64,000 nt of DNA from contig CAJMPY010000002.1 of assembly GCA_905215385.1 (NCBI GenBank), positions 62,001 to 126,000 of the forward strand, given 5' to 3'. The notes beneath the pieces were generated by a model. It saw only the letters and a list, made by a program, of their open reading frames with translations. It did no database searches and was not told the DNA's origin. Source of the stretch: an uncultured bacterium (GTDB taxonomy: Bacteria; Actinomycetota; Coriobacteriia; Coriobacteriales; Coriobacteriaceae). The position numbers were made by a program, and so were the translations under genes. Shown here piece by piece: positions 55,095-63,306 of the stretch (within the stretch, counting starts at the first letter, position 1; each line of letters begins with the position of its first letter).

Positions 55095-56477
55095 ATGATC
55101 ATTACTCTGTGTGGTGGCGGATCCACCTTTACCCCCGGCATCGTCAAGTCCATCGCTCTGCGCAAGGACGAGCTCGACGTTGACGAGATTCGTCTGTACG
55201 ACATCAACGAGGAGCGCCAGCGCAAGATCGGCGTGCTCGTGGACTGGATTTTGCACGAGGACCTCGGCCTGGACATCAAGCTCACGGTGACCACCGACAA
55301 GGAGACTGCCTTTACCGACGCGAGCTTCGTGTTTGCCCAGATGCGCGTGGGCGGCTATGCCATGCGCGAGCAGGACGAGAAGATTCCGCTGCGTCACGGC
55401 TGCGTGGGCCAGGAGACCTGCGGCTGCGGCGGCCTTGCCTACGGTATGCGTACCATCTTCCCCATGGTCGAGCTGATTGACGACGTTGAGAAGTACGCCA
55501 AGAAGGACTACTGGATTCTTAACTACTCCAACCCTGCCGCCATCGTCTCCGAGGGCTGCCGCGTCCTGCGCCCCAACGCTCGCATCATCAACATCTGCGA
55601 CATGCCGATCGCGATCATCGACGTGGTTTGCGCCGCGCTCGATATCGACAAGAAGGATGTCGAGTACGATTACTTTGGCCTCAACCACTTTGGCTGGTTC
55701 ACCTCGATCCGCCACAAGGGCGAGGAGGTGCTCCCGCAGCTGCGCGAGTACATCAAGGAGCACGAGATTCTGCTGCCCGATTCGTACCTCAAGGGCATGA
55801 GCTCGCTGATGTCCAAGAAGCCCGAGGAGGCCACCGACGAGCATCCCGAGCAGAACCGCCACACCAAGGGCAGCTGGTACTACGTCTGGAAGGGCGAGTA
55901 CGAGATCATGGAGTGCTTCCCGGAGTACCTGCCCAACACGTATCTGAACTACTACCTGCAGCAGAAGGAGTTCGTCGAGCATTCCAACCCCGAGCGCACC
56001 CGTGCTAACGAGGTCGAGGAGACGCGCGAGAAGAACCTCTTCGACGGCATCGACCATTACGAGAAGACGGGCGAGATCGACGAGAGCACGTTCTATGCGG
56101 GCAGCCACGGCGACTGGATTGCCGATCTGGCTATCGCTCTGAAGAACGACACCAAGCAGCGCTTCCTGGTCATTTGCGAGAACAAGGGCGCTATCCCCAA
56201 CATGCCCTACGACGCCATGGTCGAGCTGCCTGCCTACATTGGCAAGAACGGCCCCGAGGTCATCAGCCGCGACAACATCCCGCTGTTCCAGCAGGGCCTC
56301 ATGATGCAGCAGCTGAACTCCGAGAAGCTCGTGGTCGAGGCCACGATCGAGGGTTCGTACGAGAAGGCGCTCAAGGCCTTTACGCTCAACAAGACCGTGC
56401 CTTCTATGAAGGTCGCCAAGGAGGTCCTCGACGACATGATCGAGGCCAACAAGGGCTACTGGCCCGAGCTTAGCTAA
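55095..56477 (+). CDS. GH4 6-phospho-alpha-glucosidase
   Basis: A 460-residue NAD- and Mn-dependent glycosidase. The N-terminal NAD site is ITLCGGGSTFTPGIVKSIAL; ILNYSNPAAIV and the metal-site ICDMPIAI plus GLNHFGWFTSI supply the Cys and His ligands. The CDMP form distinguishes the GlvA/MalH 6-phospho-alpha-glucosidases from CNVP in the beta-type, by established family knowledge. It hydrolyses phosphorylated alpha-glucosides made by EIICB. ATG 55095 is 3 nt after that gene and behind AAGGAGC. Confidence 0.95.
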   Translation: MIITLCGGGSTFTPGIVKSIALRKDELDVDEIRLYDINEERQRKIGVLVDWILHEDLGLDIKLTVTTDKETAFTDASFVFAQMRVGGYAMREQDEKIPLRHGCVGQETCGCGGLAYGMRTIFPMVELIDDVEKYAKKDYWILNYSNPAAIVSEGCRVLRPNARIINICDMPIAIIDVVCAALDIDKKDVEYDYFGLNHFGWFTSIRHKGEEVLPQLREYIKEHEILLPDSYLKGMSSLMSKKPEEATDEHPEQNRHTKGSWYYVWKGEYEIMECFPEYLPNTYLNYYLQQKEFVEHSNPERTRANEVEETREKNLFDGIDHYEKTGEIDESTFYAGSHGDWIADLAIALKNDTKQRFLVICENKGAIPNMPYDAMVELPAYIGKNGPEVISRDNIPLFQQGLMMQQLNSEKLVVEATIEGSYEKALKAFTLNKTVPSMKVAKEVLDDMIEANKGYWPELS

Positions 56478-56528
56478 AGACAGAAGGTCGCTGGCACAAA
56501 AGAGCCGCTGACCGCATACCTGGAGCAG

Positions 56529-56560
56529 TGCCCCGTCCACGTGATTGCGTGGGCGGGGCA
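56529..56560 (+). terminator. Terminator of the alpha-glucoside locus
   Basis: Stem TGCCCCGTCCACG / CGTGGGCGGGGCA with a short loop and then TTGTCATTT; T run interrupted. Confidence 0.7.
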
Positions 56561-56664
56561 TTGTCATTTGGTAACGCGTTTTATCAAATATGGCATTTAT
56601 CTGCGGTAATGTTCTATTTCACCGCCGAGGGTGACATTTCATACCGCCTGCCGAACTGCGTGGA

Positions 56665-56685
56665 GACCTAACAACTATTTAGGTC
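56665..56685. promoter_or_regulatory. Inverted repeat upstream of the hydrogenase locus
   Basis: GACCTAA-N7-TTAGGTC, 65 bp before the start of the flavoprotein gene. Operator-like; regulator unknown. Confidence 0.4.
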
Positions 56686-56749
56686 AGTGTTGTGTGTGTA
56701 GCAACTTCGCCCGGCCTCGCCTCTGGGCTGCCGCATGAGAGGGGATCTT

Positions 56750-58582
56750 ATGGCACGACTGCATGTAATGGAACGCAGCCACGCTCAGGCCGTCATGGAC
56801 GACCTGCACGATGCGCTTGGACGCCGTCTGGCGGTGAGTTCGCTCGCCCCGTGCCCCGTTGAGTTTACGGCGGCGCTCGTCAACCTGTGCTCCACCCAGA
56901 GCTGCGGCAAATGCACGCCCTGCCGCGTGGGCCTGAGCGCGCTGAGCGATCTGCTCGCCGATGTGCTCGAGGGCCGCGCCGACGAGTCCACGCTCAACCT
57001 GGTCGAGCGCACGGCCCGCACCATCTATCTTTCGAGCGACTGCGCCATCGGTTACGAGGCCGGTGCTATGGCACTTACGGCTATCCGTGGCTTCCGCGAC
57101 GACTTTGAGCACCACATCCGCGAACACTCCTGTGGCTTTGACCGCGAGGCCCGCGTCCCGTGCGTCTCGGGCTGCCCGGCGCATGTCGACATTCCCGGTT
57201 ATATTTCGCTGGTCGAGGCGGGTCGTTATGCCGACGCCGTCAAGGTCATCCGCAAGAACAATCCGCTGCCGCTCGTCTGCGGCCTGGTGTGCGAGCATCC
57301 CTGCGAGATGCACTGCCGCCGTGGCATGGTCGACGACCCCATGAACATCCTCGCCCTCAAGCGTTTTGCCGTCGAGCACAGTGAGCTCAACGACCACAAG
57401 CCGCATGTAGTGGACAACACCGGCAAGCGCGTCGCCGTGATCGGCGGCGGCCCGGCCGGCCTTTCCTGCGCCTACTACCTGGCCGTGATGGGCCATAAGG
57501 TGACCATCTTTGAGCAGCGCCACCACCTGGGCGGCATGCTGCGCTACGGCATCCCCAGCTACCGCCTGCCGCGCGAGCGTCTTCAGGCCGAGATCGACTG
57601 GATCTTGAGCGCCGGCATCGACGTGGAGCTCGACCACTCCGTCAACGGCGAGGAACTTGCCCGCCTGCGCGACGAGTTCGATGCCGTCTACCTGGCCATC
57701 GGTGCCCATAGCGACAAGAAGCTCGGCCTTCCGGGCGAAGAGGCGCCCGGCGTGGAGTCGGCCGTCAAGATGCTGCGTGCCATTGGAGACGACGAGCTGC
57801 CCGACCTGGGCGGCCAGCGCGTGTGCGTCATCGGTGGCGGCAACGTTGCCATGGACGTGGCCCGCTCCGCCGTGCGCTGCGGTGCCGAAAAGGTGAGCAT
57901 CGTCTACCGCCGTCGCATCTGCGATATGACGGCACAGGACGCCGAGATCGCCGGCGCCCAGGCCGAGGGTTGCGAGGTGCTGGAGCTGACGGCGCCGCTC
58001 GCCATCGAGACGGGCGAAGATGGTCGCGTGAGCGGCCTGCGCGTGCAGCCGCAGATTATCGGCGAGCCCCGTCGTGGGCGTCCGGCCCCGCGTGCCGCCG
58101 CCACGCCCGAGCGCGTCATTCCTTGCGAGCGCGTGTTTGTGGCCATTGGCCAGGACATCGATTCCAAGCCGTTTGAGGAGATGGGCATTGCCTGCAAGTG
58201 GGGCTGCGTGGTCACCGACTCGGACGGCGCCGTGCCCAACTTCGACGGCCTCTTTAGCGGCGGCGACTGCCAGACCGGCCCCGCCACGGTCATCCGCGCC
58301 ATCAACGCCGGCCGCGTTGCTTCGGCAAATATCGACCGCTACCTGGGCTTCGACCACAAGATCAAGCTCGATGTGGAGCTGCCGACCGTCCAGTTTAAGG
58401 GCAAGCACGAGTGCGGCCGCTGCGAGCTGGCCGAGCGCGAGGCCGGCGAGCGTATTCACGATTGGAATCTGGTCGAGCAGGGCCTTACCGAGGAGGAGGC
58501 GCGCCAGGAGGCGAGCCGCTGCCTGCGTTGCGATCACTTTGGCTTTGGCGCGTTCCGCGGAGGGAGGAACCTGGAATGGTAG
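56750..58582 (+). CDS. NuoF-type Fe-S plus GltD-like flavoprotein (hydrogenase partner)
   Basis: A 610-residue protein joining two modules. Residues about 1-120 correspond to the C-terminal 4Fe-4S domain of NuoF (CSTQSCGKCTPCRVGL), without the FMN/NADH part. The rest is GltD-like: Fe-S Cys clusters (CVSGCPAHVDIPGY, CGLVCEHPCEMHC), FAD site VAVIGGGPAGLSCAYYLA and NAD(P) site RVCVIGGGNVAMDVARSAV. A final Cys set (CGRCELAERE, SRCLRCDHF) follows. It should feed electrons to the [FeFe]-hydrogenase encoded next, overlapping by 7 nt. Start ATG 56750 behind GAGGGGAT; ATG 56735 is possible. Confidence 0.9.
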   Translation: MARLHVMERSHAQAVMDDLHDALGRRLAVSSLAPCPVEFTAALVNLCSTQSCGKCTPCRVGLSALSDLLADVLEGRADESTLNLVERTARTIYLSSDCAIGYEAGAMALTAIRGFRDDFEHHIREHSCGFDREARVPCVSGCPAHVDIPGYISLVEAGRYADAVKVIRKNNPLPLVCGLVCEHPCEMHCRRGMVDDPMNILALKRFAVEHSELNDHKPHVVDNTGKRVAVIGGGPAGLSCAYYLAVMGHKVTIFEQRHHLGGMLRYGIPSYRLPRERLQAEIDWILSAGIDVELDHSVNGEELARLRDEFDAVYLAIGAHSDKKLGLPGEEAPGVESAVKMLRAIGDDELPDLGGQRVCVIGGGNVAMDVARSAVRCGAEKVSIVYRRRICDMTAQDAEIAGAQAEGCEVLELTAPLAIETGEDGRVSGLRVQPQIIGEPRRGRPAPRAAATPERVIPCERVFVAIGQDIDSKPFEEMGIACKWGCVVTDSDGAVPNFDGLFSGGDCQTGPATVIRAINAGRVASANIDRYLGFDHKIKLDVELPTVQFKGKHECGRCELAEREAGERIHDWNLVEQGLTEEEARQEASRCLRCDHFGFGAFRGGRNLEW

Positions 58583-60387
58583 AGCTCAACAAAACCACTG
58601 TCGGCGACAACACCGAAAGCGGAGCACTCAACATGGTCAAGCTCACGATCGATAACTGCGAGGTCGTGGTGCCCGAGCACACCACGATCCTGGATGCGGC
58701 CAAGTCCGTCGGCATCCAGATTCCCACCCTGTGCTATCTGCGCGATCTGAACGAGATCGGCGGCTGCCGTGTGTGCGTGGTCGAGGTTGAGGGCTGCGAC
58801 CAGCTGGTTGCCGCCTGCAACAACTACGTACTCGACGGCATGGTGGTCCACACCAACAGCCCCAAGGCCCGCGAGGCGCGTCGCACCAACGTGCAGCTGC
58901 TGCTGCCCCAGCACGACTCGCGCTGTACGAGCTGCGTGCGCAGCGGTAACTGCAACCTGCAGACCATCGCCAACGACCTGGGCATTTTCTATCTGCCGTA
59001 TCAAAGGCATTTGGCGGGCGAGGGCTGGGACTTCGATTTCCCCATCATCCGCGAAAACGACAAGTGCATTAAATGCATGCGCTGCATCAAGGTGTGCGAG
59101 AACGTGCAAGGCCTAGGGATTTGGGACCTGACCAGCCGAGCCACGCACACCGCCGTGGGTACCCGCGGGCGCGCGCCCATCGGCAAGACTGATTGTGTCG
59201 CATGCGGCCAGTGCATCACGCATTGCCCGACGGGCGCGCTGCGCGAGCGCGACGACACCGAGACCGTGTTTGATGCTCTCACCGATCCCGATAAGATCGT
59301 GCTGGTGCAGATAGCGCCGGCCGTGCGCACCGCCTGGGGTGAGGAGCTCGGTATTCCGCGCGAGGATGCCACCGTTGAGCGCCTGGCCTGCGCGCTGCGC
59401 CGCGTGGGCTTTGAGTACGTGTTCGACACCGATTTCTCGGCCGATCTCACCATTATGGAGGAGGGCTCCGAGCTGATCGAGCGCCTGGGCGCCGCCGCCA
59501 AGGGCGAGAGTAACAGCCGCGGCTGGCCCATGTTTACGAGCTGCTGCCCGGGCTGGGTGCGCTTTGTAAAGGCGCGCTACCCGGAGTTTGTCGACAGCCT
59601 GTCCACGTCAAAGTCGCCGCAGCAGATGTTCGGCGCTATTGCCAAGACCTACTACGCCAAGGTGCTGGGCGTGGAGCCCGAGCGTCTGTTCGTGGTGTCC
59701 GTGATGCCGTGCACGGCCAAGAAGGCCGAGTGTGCGCTGCCGAGCATGATGGGCGAGGGCGGCGCGCCCGACGTGGACGTTGCGCTGACGGTGCGCGAGA
59801 TGGTGCGCATGATCCGCGCGAGCCACGTGAGCGTCGACACGCTGGTCGAGGAGCCGCTCGATACGCCGCTGGGCTTTGGCACGGGCGCGGGCGTGATTTT
59901 TGGCGCCACGGGCGGCGTGATGGAGGCCGCCGTGCGCTCGGCATATTACCTGGTGACGGGCAAGAACCCGGATGCCGATTTCTTTACCGACGTGCGCGGA
60001 CTCGATGGCTGGAAGGAGGCCGTGGCCGATATCGATGGCACCAAGGTGCGCGTCGCCGTGGCACACGGGCTGGGAAACGCTGCCCGTCTGCTCGACGCGA
60101 TTCGCGACGGCCGCGTGAGTTATGACTTCGTTGAGGTTATGGCATGCCCGGGCGGCTGCGTCGGTGGCGGCGGTCAGCCCATCCATGACGGCTGTGAGCT
60201 GGCAGCCGAGCGCGGCCAGGTACTGTGGGGCCTCGATGCGAACGCCAAGATTCGCTTCTCGCACGAGAATCCCGATGTCCAGGCGTGCTATCGCGAGTTC
60301 TTGGGTGCGCCGCTGTCGCCGCTGGCCGAGGGATTGCTGCATACCGACCATCACGCATGGACGATGCCTAACGAGGGGACGTGCTAG
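58576..60387 (+). CDS. hydA: [FeFe]-hydrogenase catalytic subunit
   Basis: A 603-residue iron hydrogenase. Domains in order: 2Fe-2S ferredoxin (about 20-95; CYLRDLNEIGGCRVC, CNNY), the His-Cys3 4Fe-4S site (HDSRCTSCVRSGNC), two 4Fe-4S clusters (CIKCMRCIKVCE and CVACGQCITHCP), and the H-cluster domain with motifs TSCCPGWV, MPCTAKKAE and ACPGGCVGGGGQP. It makes or oxidises H2. The neighbour GltD-like gene matches the arrangement called group A2 in hydrogenase classification. The start ATG lies in the end of the upstream gene behind GGGAGGA; an inner ATG at 58633 is possible. Maturation genes are not in the window. Confidence 0.97.
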   Translation: MVELNKTTVGDNTESGALNMVKLTIDNCEVVVPEHTTILDAAKSVGIQIPTLCYLRDLNEIGGCRVCVVEVEGCDQLVAACNNYVLDGMVVHTNSPKAREARRTNVQLLLPQHDSRCTSCVRSGNCNLQTIANDLGIFYLPYQRHLAGEGWDFDFPIIRENDKCIKCMRCIKVCENVQGLGIWDLTSRATHTAVGTRGRAPIGKTDCVACGQCITHCPTGALRERDDTETVFDALTDPDKIVLVQIAPAVRTAWGEELGIPREDATVERLACALRRVGFEYVFDTDFSADLTIMEEGSELIERLGAAAKGESNSRGWPMFTSCCPGWVRFVKARYPEFVDSLSTSKSPQQMFGAIAKTYYAKVLGVEPERLFVVSVMPCTAKKAECALPSMMGEGGAPDVDVALTVREMVRMIRASHVSVDTLVEEPLDTPLGFGTGAGVIFGATGGVMEAAVRSAYYLVTGKNPDADFFTDVRGLDGWKEAVADIDGTKVRVAVAHGLGNAARLLDAIRDGRVSYDFVEVMACPGGCVGGGGQPIHDGCELAAERGQVLWGLDANAKIRFSHENPDVQACYREFLGAPLSPLAEGLLHTDHHAWTMPNEGTC

Positions 60388-60389
60388 CG

Positions 60390-61448
60390 ATGCGCGCGTT
60401 TGATTTTGAAATGTCGCGCCGGGGATTTGCCTCGGCGCTTGCCGCGGGCGCGTTGTCGCTTGCGCTGGTTGGCTGTGGCGGCGGAGCTGCGGGGGCGAGG
60501 TCTTCTGCGGGTTCGGCTGCTGGGTCTGCGGCGAGTGGCGCTGCCGCTGAGTCGGTCGAGGTGCGCGTTGCCTCGCTCAAGGGACCGACGTCGATCGGTC
60601 TGGTGCAGTTTATGGACCAGGCTGCCGATGGCGAGACGGACAATGAGTTCGACTTTGCGATCAGCGCCGCGGCCGACGAGATTGTGCCCAAGGTCATTCA
60701 GGGCGATATTGACATTGCCCTGGTGCCGGCCAACTTGGCGAGCGTGCTCTACAACAAGACCGAGGGTGCGGTGCAGGTCATCGACATCAACACGCTGGGC
60801 GTGCTGAACGTTGTGACGGGCGACGCAGGCGTGGCCTCGTTTGGCGATCTGGCGGGTCGTACCGTCTACATGACGGGCAAGGGCACCACGCCGGAGTACG
60901 TCATGAACTACCTGCTGGAGCGCGCGGGCCTGACCGGTCAAGTGACGCTCGAGTTTAAGAGCGAGCCCACCGAGGTGCTGTCGGCCCTGCTTGCCGACCC
61001 GTCCGCCGTGGGCGTGCTGCCGGAGCCATTCAAGACCGCTGCCATCGCCAAGAGCGAGGGCAGTCTGTCGGTACCGGTGAGCCTGACCGACGCGTGGGAC
61101 GAGCTCGCGGGTGACACGGGCTCCCGTTTGCTGACGGGCGTGACCGTGGTGCGCCGTGCATTTGCCGAGGAGCATCCCGAGGCCGTGGCGGAGTTCTTGA
61201 GCTGCCATGCGGCGAGCGTTGAGGCCGTAAATGCGGCGCCGGCGGACTGGGCTCAGGCCGTGGTCGATGCGGGCATCGTGGATAATGCCACGATTGCCGA
61301 AAAGGCGATTCCCGGGTGCATGCTCGTGTGTCAGACGGGGAAAGATACGAAGGCGGCGCTCGGTGGGTACCTACAGGTGCTGGCCGATGCGGACGCGAGC
61401 GCCGTGGGCGGTAAGCTCCCGGCTGACGATTTCTACTACATGGAGTAG
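60390..61448 (+). CDS. Tat-exported lipoprotein, ABC substrate-binding protein
   Basis: A 352-residue binding protein. The signal has a twin-Arg motif MSRRGFASAL and a lipobox LVGC (Cys about residue 30), followed by a Ser/Ala/Gly linker. The core resembles NMT1/SsuA-type proteins that bind taurine-, nitrate- or thiamine-precursor-like compounds (TSIGLVQFMD, IDIALVPANLASVLY, GTTPEYVMNYLLE). The substrate cannot be named. Start ATG 60390 follows GAGGGGAC; ATG 60411 would give a signal starting right at MSRRGF. The fused ABC protein follows 3 nt later. Confidence 0.87.
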   Translation: MRAFDFEMSRRGFASALAAGALSLALVGCGGGAAGARSSAGSAAGSAASGAAAESVEVRVASLKGPTSIGLVQFMDQAADGETDNEFDFAISAAADEIVPKVIQGDIDIALVPANLASVLYNKTEGAVQVIDINTLGVLNVVTGDAGVASFGDLAGRTVYMTGKGTTPEYVMNYLLERAGLTGQVTLEFKSEPTEVLSALLADPSAVGVLPEPFKTAAIAKSEGSLSVPVSLTDAWDELAGDTGSRLLTGVTVVRRAFAEEHPEAVAEFLSCHAASVEAVNAAPADWAQAVVDAGIVDNATIAEKAIPGCMLVCQTGKDTKAALGGYLQVLADADASAVGGKLPADDFYYME

Positions 61449-61451
61449 CCC

Positions 61452-62819
61452 GTGCGTGCGTTTGCTCGACAAATGACTGAGCGTGCGAAGGCGGTGGCGG
61501 CAGTGGGTGCCGTCGCCGCCTTTTGGCTTGCCGTGTGGATCTTTGCGGCGGCGCTGGTGGCGCAGCCGTTGGTTTTACCGGGGCCGGGCGCGGTTGCCTT
61601 GGCGCTGCTGCGCCTGGTGTGCGATGGCGGTACCTGGGCGATTTTGGCGGGCTCGGGCGCGCGGATACTGGGCGGGCTGGCGCTTGCCGCGGTGTGTGGT
61701 GGCGTGCTTGCCGGGATTTCGTCACGGTCGCGGGCGTTTGCGCGCCTGGTGGCTCCGGCGCTGTCGTTTGTAAAGGCGACACCGGTCGCCTGCGTGGTAG
61801 TCCTGCTGCTCATTTGGCTGGGATCGGCGCGCGTGAGCATCGCCGCTGTTTTTTTGATGGCGCTGCCGGGCGTGTATTTCTCGCTGGTCGAGGGCTTGGC
61901 GCAAGTGAACAAACCGCTGGAGCAGATGTTTCGCCTGCATGGCGTACGGGGTTGGCGCCTGTTTTGCGCCCATACCTGGCGCGAAGTTCTACCGTTTGTG
62001 CTTTCGTGCGCGCAGGCAGTGATTGGCATGAGCTGGAAGGCCGGCGTGGCCGCGGAGCTGATCGGCATGGCGGTGGGTACTGTAGGCGAGTGCATCTATC
62101 AGGCAAAGCTGCTCATCGAGACGGCTGACCTGTTGGCTTGGACCGTGTTGGTCGTGGCGGCATCGTGGACATGCGAGCGTGTGCTGGTGTGGCTGCTGCG
62201 GGCTTCGGGGCCCGTGGCATGGCGTGCGGCGGTACGGTCGCATGGACGCGGCTTGCACGGTCGTGCGGGCGCTGCCGACGTGGCGGAGCTTGCGCTTGCC
62301 GTGGGCGATCGCGCGCCCTGGGCGCCGGCGCTGGATGGTCTGGTGCTCAACGTGCCCGCGGGCGGGCGCGCTTGCGTGATGGGCGCCTCGGGTGCTGGCA
62401 AAACAACGCTGCTTGCCCTGGCGGCGGGGGAATGCGCACCGTGCTCCATGATGTTCCAGGATGCGCGTCTGGTCGAGGACGCTTCTGCCTTGGATAACGT
62501 GCTCGTGTGCGCCGATGCACGCGTGGATGCCTCGAGTGCCGCAGCCCTGTTGCGCCTGCTGGTGCCGGGAATCGACGTGCATGCTTGTACGGCCGAGCTT
62601 TCGGGCGGCCAGCGCCGACGCGTCGAAATCGCTCGCGCCCTGCTGTGCCCGGGCGGTGCGGTGATTCTGGACGAGCCCTTTACCGGCCTGGATGTCGCCG
62701 CGCGCGATGCGACGGCCGAGGTCGTGCTCGACCTCCTCGATGGCCGCACACTCCTGTTCGCCACACACGACGCCTCCGACGCTCAGGCCCTCGATATCTC
62801 GGACATCATCACGCTCTAA
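61452..62819 (+). CDS. Fused ABC permease-ATPase
   Basis: A 455-residue protein with a SsuC/TauC-type permease (about 1-250, six helices; EAA-like GVRGWRLFCAHTWREVLPFV) joined to a short ATPase (about 270-455). ATPase motifs: Walker A MGASGAGKTTLL, Q-loop MMFQDARLVED, signature LSGGQRRRVEIARA, Walker B VILDEPFTGLD and H-loop ATHDASD. The usual arrangement is two separate genes, so this is an unusual fusion. It completes a transporter with the lipoprotein just upstream. Start is GTG 61452 near AGTAGCCC; no strong ribosome binding site, so coupled translation is likely. Confidence 0.88.
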   Translation: MRAFARQMTERAKAVAAVGAVAAFWLAVWIFAAALVAQPLVLPGPGAVALALLRLVCDGGTWAILAGSGARILGGLALAAVCGGVLAGISSRSRAFARLVAPALSFVKATPVACVVVLLLIWLGSARVSIAAVFLMALPGVYFSLVEGLAQVNKPLEQMFRLHGVRGWRLFCAHTWREVLPFVLSCAQAVIGMSWKAGVAAELIGMAVGTVGECIYQAKLLIETADLLAWTVLVVAASWTCERVLVWLLRASGPVAWRAAVRSHGRGLHGRAGAADVAELALAVGDRAPWAPALDGLVLNVPAGGRACVMGASGAGKTTLLALAAGECAPCSMMFQDARLVEDASALDNVLVCADARVDASSAAALLRLLVPGIDVHACTAELSGGQRRRVEIARALLCPGGAVILDEPFTGLDVAARDATAEVVLDLLDGRTLLFATHDASDAQALDISDIITL

Positions 62820-62836
62820 ATACTAACTCAGCAACA

Positions 62837-62861
62837 AAATGATCCGTTTTCCTCCGTCCCC
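62837..62861. repeat. 26-bp dispersed repeat, copy 2 (inverted)
   Basis: Inverted copy of 15373-15398 with one base deleted. Confidence 0.7.
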
Positions 62862-62875
62862 ATGGGGTCGGGTGT

Positions 62876-62920
62876 GGTATTCTATCTGCGGGGTAATACT
62901 TAGGAATACCAAGTAATACC
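62876..62920. promoter_or_regulatory. Iterated AATACC motif, likely operator for the antitoxin gene
   Basis: AATACT or AATACC starts at 62895, 62905 and 62915, an exact 10-bp period, with an inverted GGTATT at 62876. Such phased repeats suit cooperative binding by small ribbon-helix-helix proteins, the fold of RelB/DinJ antitoxins. Confidence 0.5.
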
Positions 62921-62942
62921 AACGCCGCAGAAACAAACTCCG

Positions 62943-62999
62943 GATGCGGGCCAATCGGGTTGCCTTCACAGCCCGTCGCCCAGCCGCGTGGCCCGCATC
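62943..62999. repeat. 57-bp hairpin in the leader of the antitoxin gene
   Basis: 11-bp arms GATGCGGGCCA / TGGCCCGCATC around 35 nt. It is not related in sequence to the 57-bp units of arrays A-F. Confidence 0.6.
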
Positions 63000-63034
63000 T
63001 ATCCGCACCACCGTCGTTTCAAAAAGGAAGCGCC

Positions 63035-63256
63035 ATGGCAGAACACATGACCCCGGTTGTCGCGAAGGTCTTGCCCGAGGAGAAGGCAGCCTTCGCGGCG
63101 GCAACCCAGCTCGTGGGCACCACGCCGTCCAACGCCATCCGCATGTTTATCGCCGCGTTCAATCGTTGCGGCACCTTTCCGTTCGACATCTCGCCCAACG
63201 GGGCCTTCGGCAAAGACTGTCCCCAACAACTAGTCGTTGAAGAACGTCCCCAATGA
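63035..63256 (+). CDS. Orphan RelB/DinJ-type antitoxin
   Basis: A 73-residue protein. The N-terminal ribbon-helix-helix pattern VVAKVLPEEKAAFAAATQLV and TPSNAIRMFIAAFNRCGTFP matches RelB/DinJ antitoxins. The C-terminal part after about residue 53 is short, and the last codons fall inside the palindromic element at 63229-63276, so the toxin-binding tail seems replaced. No toxin gene follows: the next gene is a protease. ATG 63035 follows AAAGGAAG; a longer in-frame start is unlikely. Confidence 0.78.
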   Translation: MAEHMTPVVAKVLPEEKAAFAAATQLVGTTPSNAIRMFIAAFNRCGTFPFDISPNGAFGKDCPQQLVVEERPQ

Positions 63257-63276
63257 CTAGTCGTTGGGGACGTTCT
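63241..63276. terminator. Palindromic element/terminator at the end of the antitoxin gene
   Basis: Exact 13-bp stem AGAACGTCCCCAA / TTGGGGACGTTCT around TGACTAGTCG. A partial copy precedes it (63229-63240). It contains the antitoxin stop codon. T run short. Confidence 0.6.
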
Positions 63277-63306
63277 TATATGACTACCCGTCGAGAGGAG
63301 GTTGGC

